From NCBI GenBank assembly GCA_017163975.1, contig JAFFSR010000249.1:3905001-3969000 (forward strand): 64,000 nt of DNA. The letters are read 5' to 3'. Under the pieces are notes generated by a model. That model was given only the letters and a program-made list of their open reading frames with translations, did no database searches and had not been told where the DNA came from. This document shows, piece after piece, positions 13,002 to 24,129 of the stretch (its first letter is position 1; each line of letters starts with the position of its first letter). Source of the DNA: Anastatus disparis (taxonomy: Eukaryota > Arthropoda > Insecta > Hymenoptera > Eupelmidae). The position numbers and the translations under genes were made by a program.

Positions 13002-13286
13002 GTTTTAAGTAAAACGTCACAATATAAAATATTTCCTAAATTCATTTCAAAACATTTTATGATTTCGGTGTTTTATATTAATTCTAGGTTTTTTAAAAAT
13101 AAATTGTAATGCATTATGTTATTGCTTGTATAAGATTGTCGATATGTAGTCATTTTCGTTTTACAATTGTTTATTATTTCTCTGATGATAATGATTTTAC
13201 ATGATTCTCTTGAATTTAATGCAGTTATTAATATAGCGCCAGCTTTTCAAGAATATATTATAATTTGTTACAATTTTATGTTTTAG

Positions 13287-13703
13287 TTACGCAGTGATAC
13301 TTCGACTGTGTCAGCGGAGCATACATTACATTCTCAGAGTGGTTTCACAAATTTGAAGACAATGACACAAACTGTTGATATACAAAAGGCAGATCTTAAT
13401 GCACAAACATCTTTAAGCAATCCTACTTTTAAAACATCGACTGCTTATCAATCATCGAAATCTTCTTATCCAACATCGGTTACCACAAATAATTACAGTT
13501 CATATTCTTGTACAGTGCAAGCAAATCAAATATCCTTTACCTGCCCATCATCAAATTCAAGCAATTTCTCTACAATCACATCTGTTACGCACGCGAATTA
13601 TAACTCTCCGTACACACAATCAAGTACAACAACATATAATCACCCTTCGCCTTCTTCATCCAGCTCACCTAGTATTTACATTCAGACATCGACGAATAGT
13701 CAG
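13287..13703 (+). CDS. Probable internal exon of a host gene, Ser/Thr-rich
   Basis: This 417-bp block is the only stretch in the window that looks like a normal host exon. It starts after a good acceptor (TTTTATGTTTTAG ending at 13286) and ends CAG followed by GTAATA at 13704, a good donor. It is open throughout in one frame and is phase 0 at both ends (139 codons). Codon composition is balanced, unlike the neighbouring AT-rich noise. The peptide is rich in Ser, Thr, Tyr, Asn and Gln, including a five-serine run near the end, with few charged residues after the first third. That suggests a disordered region of a nuclear or RNA-binding regulatory protein. I do not recognise the gene. Flanking introns would be long and filled with transposons. 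Confidence 0.6.
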
Positions 13704-16690
13704 GTAATATAATACTATTTTATTTTTCTGTAAATGATGGCTATTTCAAGATTTATTTATTACTTATTATTGGATGCGAAATACGTGTTTTCGACTCACT
13801 TTTGCGAGCACGAACTAGTACATTCTATCCTGCTTTTTGCGGGTGTGAAATTCACGTATGCGCAATTTTCGTGCTCACAAAATTGAACCAGATTTTACTG
13901 TTTTGCGCGCAAAAGCATGCGAAAATCAGAGTTCCTTACCAAGCAAGTTGAAAAATACTATGCATTACGGGCGCGAAGGAAATTCGTGTCTCGTGAAACT
14001 TTGGCACCCTTGCTTCGTTTGGGTGAAAATTCCCTATTGTTCATTCTTAGTATATAATGTACTATTATTGTTTACAAGCGATATATTTCTAATTCACGCC
14101 TACACTGCAAGACTTCAAGTGTTCCGTTTAATCCCTGTAAGTATGAATCAAACTTTTGTCAGAGAGTAGAGTCACTTCAACGCCCTGATGGAAAGTAAGA
14201 GATTCTCTTCGACTCGCTTAGTATGATTTACTTGCAACTAGCAATGTGAACATGAGTATTTTATGTTTAAAAAGTATAAGAAATGGTAGCCTATAAGCGA
14301 AATTTTTACTTTTTGCATTTACCATTCTATATTAAAAACTAATTAATAATAAGTAACTTATAAACAAGCAAAATATTTCTTATAAACTGTAACCTTTGTT
14401 AAATTTCCTACCCCTAAAAACGATTGCACAAGGTGCACATATGAAAGGATATAAGGAAAAAAGGCAAAAGTACTTAATTTAGATCCGTTTGTGATACGAA
14501 CGTCATTTATATAAAGTGTTAGTTGTTGGTAAGTGATTGTCCTCTTATAGGCCCAATTCAATTAAATTTACTAGTTAGATTTATGTAGACATATCAATAA
14601 ACACTTTACACTATTTAATGCACAAAGCTAAGCAATAATTAATGAAATTATTAAGACTCCACTTTATTTTATCTTCAACTATAAATTTAAATATCAAGTA
14701 TTCTTATATCATTTACGAAAGAAATATAAGTAAATGTTAATATGAAAATGACTCACGATTTCTACTACCGGTACAGAGTTGGGATTCTGTACCTAACTTC
14801 TTGCGGACCTGTAGAAATTCGCGAAAGAAAAGAACAGTTATACAACTTATTAATTCTAAGTGAATCTTTATTTGTTGAAAGCAGGCCAAAGAGTGCCGTA
14901 CAAAATTCATCGGAGCTACTACCTCGCTTTCGATTAAGCCACCGTCGCCGCTATCTTCCTCCTCTTACGCTTGTTCATTTTTCGGGGGGAAGCTGAGTCT
15001 ATTTTTGGCTCATTCTCTGTGAGAACTCGCCGTTTCCACACAACGTTTGTTACTGTGAATCTCTCTTTCTCGAATCCTTCGTACGCGCTACAAAGGGGAG
15101 AGAATACTTTTATAATACATCTATATATTACAAATACAGGTGCGCTTAGATGTGTACTGGGCATACGTCACCTCATAGGCGTGTATGAGCACATACAAGC
15201 GCGTGAATATATTATATTAATTTATACCTTGCGCGTCGGTATAGCTTCTAACTGCTATGCCGCGCCGACTCACAAGATAGAAAGAGACGGTATTTTAATT
15301 TAATTATTTATCCTTTTAACGCAATGATTTGAATTTAAGAGAGAATAAGTTCATTACTGATTCTCTTTTATTTTATTCTTTTTTATAACTTATTTTCTCT
15401 CAAATTCTTTTTACTTTTCTTTAAATTCTTTTTACTTTTTTGCATTTCATTTAAATAAGGTTACAAAAAAAATATTTCACTTGTTTATAAATTCTTTTTA
15501 TGATCCCCTGTTGATTAAGGTAAGCATTTTTCAACTACGAAAAATTTCATGAAGCATAATATAACTAATACTTTTAAATAAAGGTACTGCTTGCACGATT
15601 GCATCTCGTATACTTTTCCAGCCTCCAATAACTGCATTCACACCATGAATTGCAAGTAACTCATACTCTATAATTTGAGAAGTAGATTCTATTTTTCAAC
15701 GTAGTGTAATCACACTTCTCTACATCCTCACTACTTACGCTGACAGAGAATAAATAAAGCTCTCATCTGCTTATGTGATTTGTTAACTTTATGTATTGAA
15801 TATTATTATTCCTTGATTGTTATTCTAACCTTTAGCATGATAGCAATTTAATTTTTTAACGAACGTTCGTAAGGAATTATGAATAATATATAACAGAATA
15901 TATTGTTTCTTAAAAAAAATGTAATGTAATATCTGATGCTAATGTTACGTCACGACGTATCTTTTATTTCAAAATTTATCATTCCAAAAATATGCAGTTA
16001 TTAACCCATCAGCTAATTTACCTTAGCAAGCATATTGTAAAAGTAAGTCATTCGTTAAGAAACGAAGTGCAATGCGATTTTCAGAATCAACAAAATAAGA
16101 ACAATTACGAAGACTACATGAACCAGATTTACCACGTTAACCATATTATTCAATAAGAGTCAAAATGCATAATAAGCATTGCTCCATCGATTGACATCAA
16201 TTCAAAATTCAAATTATAAAACAATTATTCTTAAACAAGGCAGGGATCATCAATACAAAAAGACTGATCAAATCAAGAATCACGCACACTTTAAAGCAGG
16301 CATTTTTCAAAAGCACTTTATCAAAAAACTTCTACAAGCATTCCAAAAGATACAATTATTACAACTATATTTCTCGTACTATAAAGTTATACAATTATTC
16401 GTGCAATATATTAAATCGCACTATATTTAGTTTATTATAAAAGTAACAAATAAAATCTCTAATTAAAATATTAAATTAAGTTTATTTATTTACTGTCTGC
16501 CTGTATCTATTTAGCTGAATCAAGGTAAGATTCTTACAATTATATTTTGATCTATATTTATTTCAATTGAAGTATATTTAATCGTGAGAACGATTCATAT
16601 CAATTAAAATTGCTAGAGCTCTACCACTAGACTTAACTTTTAAACTAAACATTTTAAAATCAAACTTTATTCTTTTATTTAATATTATAA
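13704..16690. other. Unassigned DNA with two CpG-richer patches
   Basis: Patches at about 13790-14010 and 14800-15270 have clearly more C+G and CpG than the surroundings and contain open frames on both strands, but no motif, splice pattern or repeat I can name. They could be regulatory DNA of the gene carrying the 13287 exon, or unrecognised elements. From about 16180 to 16690 the sequence may be the start of the LTR interrupted at 16691. A similar phrase (TATTTATTT, then GTCTGCC(T/C)GTA) occurs at about 16480 and again at about 55590 in the second LTR fragment. Confidence 0.35.
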
Positions 16691-16712
16691 ATAAAATATA
16701 TTTTCCTCATAA

Positions 16713-18540
16713 GGACTTGGTTAGAGGTCGCGGGAGAGAGTGGACGTGCGCGGCATGGCTCTGTCTATTTTTTGTTAATAAATTAGTTTTGATATAGAAA
16801 ATGTAGTTGAAAAGTGTTTTAATTGATATAATTAATGTTAGGGATAAGATAAACATGAAAGGTTTGGAAAATTTTGTAATGGAAAGCGTAAATTGGAAAA
16901 TTTGTGTGTAACGACGTATTTGCAGGTTAGAACGTACGGAAGCGTCTTTGTCTAGCGTAGCGTATATGGTAGGCAAGGTAGGATGGAAAATTTTGAAGAA
17001 TTATGCTGTGAAGTGATGAAAAACATTAATTAGTGACTGTAAGTGTAACTTAAAAATTAGATGTACGTTTTATATAGCGGCGTATTAAAATGGTGGGGTA
17101 GGAGGTAATTTCTTTGTTTGTCCAGCAGTATGTGTGTATCAAAATTGAAAGGCTAAAATTTAAATTGTAAAATGTAAGTGTAATTAAAAAATTTAAGGAA
17201 ATAGGTTAGTGATGCATAATAGTATAAATTGAAAGTCCAAAGTACGGATGGAGAATATAAAAATGAAAAAGAACGGAAAAGAGTTTAAGGAAAGAAAGTA
17301 AATGCGATTTTATTTGAAGCCGGATTCTATTTTGAGTAGCGAGTTTAAAAAAAGAAAAAAAAGAAAATTAAATGTAAGAAGTCGGTTAAAAAGAAAAATT
17401 ATGTCATTGTAAAAAAAATGAAATAGACTTTGCGTTAGTTGGATGATTCTTAGAAGGCAAAGAAAAAGGCGGGAGAGAAAATGGCGGCTGGTTTGTCAGT
17501 CAATGTAGAAACCGAAAGAGGGAGTCAGGTCGCCGTTTGCGAATATTGTCACAGCAGAAGAAAGGCAGTAAAATAAAATGGCATGAATACAAAAAAATTA
17601 AAAATTATTTTGGCGAAGAAGTTGGACAAAAAAAAGAACGAAGCGTTGAAATACAAAGTATGGTAATCAATAGTGGGTATAAAAATTGGTGAAAAAAAAA
17701 GTAAAAGAAGTATTTATAAAAAGTGCGTGATATGATAAACTATTATAGGGAGAAAACAAAGGTTTAAAAAGAAACGCAACAAAGCAGAAAGGAGTGCAGT
17801 GTAAAAAAGAGACTTGTGACAGTAGGGACTGTAGTTTGGTGTTAAGAGGGTAGTTGGTAATACAGTTAAGACTGACGAGAGGTAGGAAGCAGGCGAAAAG
17901 AGTTATAAGAGTATAGGATAGATTAAGATAGGCATTAGAAAAGCGTTATATTTAGGTTAAAGACAAACAGTTGGATAAGGTTGGGCCCTGTACAGTAAAA
18001 AGAGATAGCGTAAGCGCACAGTTTGGAATTATAAGGATGGATATAACTATAGGATTAATATAAATTTAATAAAGTAAGGGGATCAAGTTAAAAATAATAG
18101 GTGATGCGAGGCAGAGCCACCGGGTATCGTGCATCGGAATTTTTGGAATGAATGTTTCAGTATAGGTTTAATTTAAAATTGAAGGAGGAAGGAATTTGTA
18201 AAAATCTCAATAATACGTCTCTAGATATGTTAGTATAATTTAATTGTGAGTTCTGCTTTTTATATTTCTTTCTTTATGAAAGTAAATATGAACTGTGAAT
18301 TAAATTGTGTAATGTGAGGTAGGAAAAATATATCGGTTTTTAAGGACGGATCGGTTAAATGTACTTAGCATTTCTGGGCCAGAAGGCTGAATAGCAGTCA
18401 TTTCGGGAAGTCTGTTTGGAATAATTTAGGGAAAGAGCGAATGATGATAGAGTGCTGCATTATTTAAGAAAAATTATGTAAAGTAAGTCCCGTTTCTGGG
18501 CCAAAAGGCTGAAATGTAATAAAGAATAAAATAAATAATA
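16713..18540 (+). mobile_element. L1-like LINE insertion without intact ORFs
   Basis: A 23-bp exact direct repeat (16690-16712 and 18540-18562, ending TTTTCCTCATAA) flanks the insert, a long target duplication typical of LINEs. The insert begins GGACTTGGTTAGAGG, which matches the 5' end of the LINE at 55670. Its 3' end has a GGGCCAAAAGGCTGA motif followed by an AATAAA-rich tail, also shared with that LINE. The motif occurs twice here (about 18378 and 18499). I see no ORF1 or ORF2 that stays open. It is therefore a non-autonomous or decayed copy, 5'-complete by comparison with its sister. It sits in the LTR of the errantivirus-like element that continues at 18563. Confidence 0.65.
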
Positions 18541-18562
18541 ATAAAATATATTTTCCTCATAA

Positions 18563-18611
18563 CAACAACAACATAATTAATCATTAATTCTGTCCTGGTG
18601 TAAAGCCAGGA
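18563..18611 (+). mobile_element. 3' end of an LTR with terminal hairpin
   Basis: The segment ends in GTCCTGGTGTAAAGCCAGGACTTAACA-type sequence, in which TCCTGG and CCAGGA pair as a small hairpin. The same 3' end closes a second LTR fragment at 58211. Directly after it, TTTTGGTTCCGGTAC may be a primer-binding site (TGG three bases after the LTR end). The matching tRNA is not identified. Confidence 0.45.
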
Positions 18612-18715
18612 CTTAACATTTTGGTTCCGGTACAAATTTGTAATTGAAGGATCGTATTAAATATATTTGAAGACTATTAGTATAAAAATATAATATTCAA
18701 TCAGAAGTGAGAAAT

Positions 18716-18778
<63 letters not shown>

Positions 18779-20103
18779 CAGCTAACTAAATAAATTCAAA
18801 AGTACAATAAAGTGCAATAAAATAAATCATATAAAGTGAATTAAAAAAAATATATAAAGTGAGAATACACAAATGAAATAAAATATACAAAGCGCATATA
18901 AATAATACAAATAAAAATAAAGTACAATATACAAGTGTAATCAAATAAAGAGATAAATATATCGAATAAATAAATAAATATATTCAAAGCGCACATCATA
19001 TCAAGTAAATACAATAAATAATATAATAAAATATAAGCGCATAAATAATATTGATAAATCAAATAAAAGTGCATAAATAAATATATAAATAAAATATTAA
19101 ACGCAATTGAATAAAGTGCAATCTGGAATAAATATTATACACATCATTGAATAAATAAATATTGTATACAAAATATTAAATACAAAGCGCATCGATAAAT
19201 AGACGAAAATAATATATGAAACAAATAAAAAAGGAATTGATTTGAAATATATTGAAAATAAATAAAAGTACAAATAATAATCATTGAATCAAAATATACA
19301 ATTTACACAAAGTGCTATTCATACTTTAAAGTAAAATACAAGTATTGAAACAAATTTTAAAATATATTAAATACATAAATATAATCTATATATCAATACA
19401 TAAATAAAAAAATTCAAAAGTGTTACATAAGTGAAAATAATTATATCAACAAAAGTGACACCTTTAAGAAATACTAAAATTCACGGTCGACAAAAATTGC
19501 TATTAAGCAAAATTAAGTTAAGAAAATACTATAAATTTTTGTTATTAAACTAATAATTATTAATATTAACATTTAATAGTATACTTGTAAACTATTTAAG
19601 TTTTATAACAATACACATTATAGAGTTAAAATAAGCATTATTAAATTTATTACGATTTCTTTAACTAATTAACAATAGTCCAATCTATATTACTAAATTT
19701 AATTCAAATTTGATACATTATCAATATTAATATTTTATAATAAAAGATAATAGTATAGTAAAAAATAGTAAGATAAACAAACTGCAAAAAAAGTAGACAT
19801 TGATCATCAAAAAAAATTATAAAGTGTATCGAACTTGTAAAAGTACAAATTCAGCGAAAAATCTTTCGGTTACGATACGGTTTTGTATATCAACGACAGC
19901 AAAAGGTCAATGTATAACAATAAAACATAAGTCAGCAATTGTACGACATTCTCTGATTTTATAAAACAAAATTAGGTCAATCTAAATTCTTCAGTCAGCA
20001 ATGTCATAATAATTTAAGTTTAATAACAAGTATTACGTTTACATCACTAAATATACTGAAATTAATAAGATTTTTATGAAACTTTAAAAAAAACTTATAT
20101 CTC
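18612..20103 (+). other. Leader of the errantivirus-like element
   Basis: About 1.5 kb of very AT-rich, non-coding DNA with many degenerate AAGTGCAATA/AAAGCGCATA phrases lies between the LTR end and the gag-like gene. It resembles the region upstream of the 8.7-kb gag-like gene. No gene is called. Confidence 0.4.
18720..18774. repeat. (TA)n microsatellite
   Basis: An uninterrupted run of about 27 AT units within the retroelement leader. Confidence 0.95.
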
Positions 20104-20830
20104 TAATTAAATGAATGAAATTAATTGGATGGAAATTCAAAAAAATTGTCAATTACAGAAAACTGCTTGAATATTAAATTGTACAAAAATACAATTAATT
20201 GTTATTTGCAATGAACTCAAAGTACCCATTGATAAAAATCAAAATATTAATAAAATTAATATATCAAGAGTATTTATAAAAAAAACTATTATTCAAAACC
20301 AAGAAGATGCTAGTGCGTTTAGAAAAAGTACAAGACTTCTACACTCTCCTATTAAAAATACATTAAATACAGCACAAGAACAGCAGAATTTAGATACAGC
20401 ACAAGAAAAGCAGAATTTAGATACAACACAAAATCAGGAAAATCTAAATACAACACAAGATCAACAAAACATATACGAAAATATAGAGCCATAAACAATA
20501 ATTCAAATAGACGAAAAAATACAATTGATGAAAGTACAGGGACAATTCGAAAAATTATTCAAAACAGAACCAAAACGACAAACCAAGTTAATAGCTTTGT
20601 AAACAGATATACTTTAGCAACAAACATTACAACAATATCAGACAACGACGAAACATTAAATGACGACTCAAATCTCTCTATTAAACAGGAAAGTTTCCAA
20701 GAAATTGAAGGTATTGGAAACGGAGAAAATATCATTATAAATAATCCTAATAATAACAACAATAATAATAACAATACTAATAATAATAATCATAATACGA
20801 TAGACGACTTACAAGGAGAGTGCATTGCAT
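20104..20830 (+). pseudogene. Degraded gag of an errantivirus-like element
   Basis: A coding-like region starts at an ATG at 20104 and is broken by stops (one near 20171, one near 20493) and a shift near 20600. It carries four tandem 9-residue repeats of the NLDTAQEQQ type (20360-20467) and ends with an Asn-rich run (about 20745-20800). Position before the integrase and after a long leader, on the same strand, argues for gag. There is no zinc knuckle, as is usual for errantiviral Gag. The frame breaks off at about 20830, where unrelated sequence begins. Confidence 0.5.
20360..20467 (+). repeat. 27-bp in-frame tandem repeat in gag
   Basis: Four units (20360-20386, 20387-20413, 20414-20440, 20441-20467) each encode nine residues. 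The units differ mostly by single substitutions and all keep the frame, so the expansion happened while the gene was still coding. Confidence 0.8.
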
Positions 20831-21185
20831 TTGGGTCTTGGATTTTCTTTTAGCTTTGGGATCTTTTTTCTTAAAGAAAATCATGAAAAAAGCCGCGTTC
20901 ATTCGGTCCAGCGCTCGATTTTTTCCAAGTTATGAGCAGTTTTGTCTGTTTTGTTGAAAAAATTGCATCTGCTTTATAATTTTACAGTTTTCGAACTACT
21001 TATTCTAGAAGGTTTTTACTGATTGCATATTAAAGTTGAGATTAAAACCTTTCGATTAAAAAAAAAACGTGTCCAAAAAGCTCTTTTTGAATATCCAAAA
21101 ACTAATAAATAATTTTAACACATTCAAAAATTAATTAATTAAAAACGATTGCACTATATTTAGTATATCTAAGAATATTAAAATA
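20831..21185. other. Foreign segment replacing protease/RT/RNase H
   Basis: The roughly 355 bp between gag and the pre-integrase region do not encode any pol motif. In a full element this place would hold about 2 kb of protease, reverse transcriptase and RNase H. The segment is slightly more C+G-rich at its start and has no feature I recognise. It marks an internal deletion with filler or a later insertion. Confidence 0.45.
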
Positions 21186-21824
21186 TGAAATATAAGTTGG
21201 AATGAAATCAAAGAAATATTATACGATACTTTTAAAAATACAAATATAAAAGTTATAATTTGTTTAATTAATACAGAATATGTTGAAAATGAAAAAATAA
21301 ATGAATTTTTTGAACTATATAATTCTTCAAGTTTAGGAGGTCATTCAGGAGTCAATAGAACTTATAATCGAATTAAAAACAAATATTCCTGGGAAAATCT
21401 GAAAAGTAATACACAAAATCGCATAAAAACTGCGAAACATGTTAAAGAAATAAATTAAAAAGAAATAAAACAAAACATCCCATGATAATAACAGATGCCC
21501 CAGAAAAAAAATTCGATAAAATTTCATTAGATATAGTAAGACCTCTTAACATAACTAAAAATAATAATAGATACATATTTACTATTCAAGATCATTTATC
21601 AAAATTTTTAATAGCTGTCACGCTCAAATATCAAACAGCAGAGTCTATAGCTGATGCATTAATAAAAAAATTGATTTACTTTTTCAGTTCACCAAAACTA
21701 ATACTTACAGATAAGGGTGTAAATTTTACAGGCAAATTAATAAAAGCTATTTCAAAAAGATTTAAATTGAAAAAAATTAAAACTACTGCCTTTCATTAAC
21801 AATCTAATGGTTCATTAGAAAGGG
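21186..21824 (+). pseudogene. Retroelement integrase remnant
   Basis: The frame begins with the short pre-integrase region of Ty3/gypsy-type Pol. It has the histidine half of the zinc-binding domain (GGHSG near 21340, followed by the NRTYNRIK helix), but the expected CxxC pair is lost (about 21433-21445), and a stop follows at about 21456. The catalytic core has all three acidic positions: Asp in LDIVRPL (about 21526), Asp in LTDKG (about 21711) and Glu about 21816 in NGSLER, with 35 residues between the last two, the D-D-35-E spacing of integrases. A stop sits seven codons before that Glu. The gene is cut off at about 21825. It is inactive. It belongs with the gag and env remnants on either side. 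Confidence 0.8.
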
Positions 21825-21825
21825 C

Positions 21826-22370
21826 TCATCTGCCTCCCGGTTATTTAAAATAATTAGATTTTAAGATTAAAATTAATTATTAATAATTTTCAAGTCTTAG
21901 ATATCATATAGTTTAATTTAATTATTTTGTTTTTCTAAAAAATTCTAATTTCACAGTAATAATAATTTTTGCTATTCAATAGATTTAAAAAAAATTGTAG
22001 GCGTTACATTAATTTTTTAATATTTATCATATTTTTTTTTTTTTTTTATTAGAATTTTATGTTTATTTTCATTTACTGCAATAATAATTTTAACATGTCA
22101 TTTAATAAAATTCTATTTTTAATAGTTAATTATACAAAAAGTACTATTAAAAATTATTTTGATTTCCAAAAAATATATTTCATAATTTTTAAAATTTAAT
22201 TACATTAAATTAAAAAGAAATAAATGAATTGTAATCTATCTATTAATGTCTAGATCCTTTCGAAGCTCGCGCTGCTCAGTTGCCCAATGAGCGCAGAGCT
22301 ACCACTGCGCAAGCGCGAGTTCTCCGTCCGATCTAGCCACACTGTGCAGAAACCAGGCTATATAGCTAAA
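21826..22370. mobile_element. Insertion between integrase and env
   Basis: About 545 bp of unrelated AT-rich sequence separates the integrase from env. Its last 100 bp (about 22260-22360) are strikingly C+G-rich (CGAAGCTCGCGCTGCTC, GCGCAAGCGCGAG), as in the head of some short retroposons. I could not identify the element or its target duplication. Confidence 0.3.
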
Positions 22371-22790
22371 CTTGCCGGCGAAGTAGTACATGTTATTAAA
22401 TGTACACCAGTAGAGACACAGCTGTTGCATACAAACAAATGTTATATTCAATTGTTAGTATTAACAAAAAATCAAACATGGTTTTTGACACCAAAAACAC
22501 ATATATTGTTAAAATCAGGATCGGAAATAAACTGTAATTTGATAATTCCTCAATATTATAAAATTGAAGAAAAATAGATAAATCTCCCACAAGTGGACTT
22601 ATTAAATAATCTATTTACAGAAAATACATTATCGCATATTGCAGAAAATACTTCAAATAAATTCATAAATAAATTGACAACTTTTGGATCTATAAGCTCA
22701 GCCATAATAATTATATTAATTATTATACAAATAATTAAATTAACTATAAATACAATATATAATAATAAGGGGCTATACCCTTCATACTAT
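22371..22790 (+). pseudogene. Envelope (env) remnant of an errantivirus-like element
   Basis: About 130 codons remain of the C-terminal part of an env-like protein, with one in-frame stop at about 22575. It has paired cysteines in its first half and ends in a strongly hydrophobic segment of about 20 residues (near 22695-22740, Ile-rich) followed by a short tail. This is the layout of a class I-like fusion protein's ectodomain end, membrane anchor and cytoplasmic tail. Location directly after the integrase on the same strand fits the gag-pol-env order of insect errantiviruses. The surface half and the furin-type cleavage region are missing. It is a decayed genomic fossil. Confidence 0.6.
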
Positions 22791-23704
22791 TTATGGCTGG
22801 TCCATACATTTGTTAGAAGCAATTTTCAACTCTCCAACATATATATTGATTACATTAAATAACAATAAAAAAAAATAACGAAGAGATCCAACTAAAAGAA
22901 ATAAGGATAGAAAAACCTTCTATATTAAAACCAATACCACTAAAAGAAACATCATAATCATGTATAGCGAAACCTACACCTCCACCTTCACCCTCAAAAG
23001 CACCTTACACCAAACCACCAATGCCTACATCGTCTCTCAAACTTATTCAAGAAGAGCCTAGAGAATTAACACTCTTTCGCTCTCGCATGGATTAGTTAAA
23101 ATATTGTTTTATCATTTTCCAATAATTATAATTGTTACAGAGTTTTATTATTATTTTTTTTCTCTAAAATGATTTTCAAATAAAAAATAATGAAAAAAGG
23201 TTAGAGAACGATTTAAGCTTTGCAAATCATAATTTTAATGATATTGTTACATCTAAGGTATTCAATTAAAGCTTAAGTTTATTACATTAATTGTACTTCA
23301 GATTGCATAGTTACCTATACAATCATCTTGAGTCGGAAGAAAAGTGAATAAATATTCACTTATATATTCACTTTATTTTTTAACAATTATAAGAATCTAT
23401 AAATTATAACAGATTGTTATTTACACAATTGAAAAAAACAAAAAACCAAAAAGAACAAAAATGTCATATTTTTCAACTTGAAGAATTATAATTATCGTAA
23501 TAAATCGAATACTATTTTATACTATTTAGTAGTTATTTTTACAAAGCATTTTATTCGTTATTTTTGCTATCAAATATCTCATAAGCTATAATACAAAACT
23601 TTATTTATGAAGAAATTTTGAAATGTATAAATTGAATTGATTTAAAAGTATTTATAAGCAAAATCACGAATAATTAACACAAGCCCACAAGAAAAAAAAG
23701 TTGG
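22791..23704. other. 3' part of the retroelement, then AT-rich spacer
   Basis: A Pro-rich coding-like scrap (about 22960-23030) may be the end of env or an untranslated region. A purine-rich GAAGAGCCTAGAGAATTAACA at about 23050 could be the polypurine tract and LTR start, but I could not match it to another LTR copy. From 23100 to 23700 I see only AT-rich DNA. Confidence 0.3.
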
Positions 23705-24115
23705 TTGTTCTGGGATGGAAACTATACTTTTCTTTTGTATTTGTTCCCGCTGAATCCGAATCCGGCGTCAAAAATAGGGGGTTGGCCGCATATTTTGAAC
23801 ATAACCTCTAAAAACGGTCAAAAAACCGTGTTTCTGTGGAAAAACATGAAAAGAAGGAATGAAAATTGTTTATTTTTTTTTTGCATTTTGGCCTGCTGAA
23901 TCCGTATTTGTTATGAAAAAGAGAGTCGACCGCCTAATTTTAAACATGACCTCAAAATCTGTCAAAAAACCGTGTTTCTGTAGAAAAACATAAGAAGAAA
24001 AAATGAAAATTGTTTATTTTTATGCATTTGCCCTGCTGAATCCCAATTCGTTATGGAAAAAGAGAGTCGACCGCCTAATTTCTAGGATAACCTCAAGATA
24101 CTACTCAAAAGACAA
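23705..24115. repeat. 142-bp tandem repeat, three units
   Basis: Landmarks GCTGAATCC(G/C), GAGAGTCGACCGCCTAATTT and AAAAAACCGTGTTTCTGT recur with a spacing of about 142 bp (GCTGAATCC at about 23749, 23892 and 24033). The array abuts the 3' end of the minus-strand gene copy at 24130. The right-hand copy of that gene also has one to two units at its 3' end (28370-28555), so the repeat belongs to the same mobile unit. Confidence 0.75.
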
Positions 24116-24129
24116 TTTGCACAAGAGCT

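Noticed and set aside
14742..15303. Coding gene in the CpG-richer patch
   Set aside because: Open frames occur on both strands with no family motif or splice structure; composition alone explains them.
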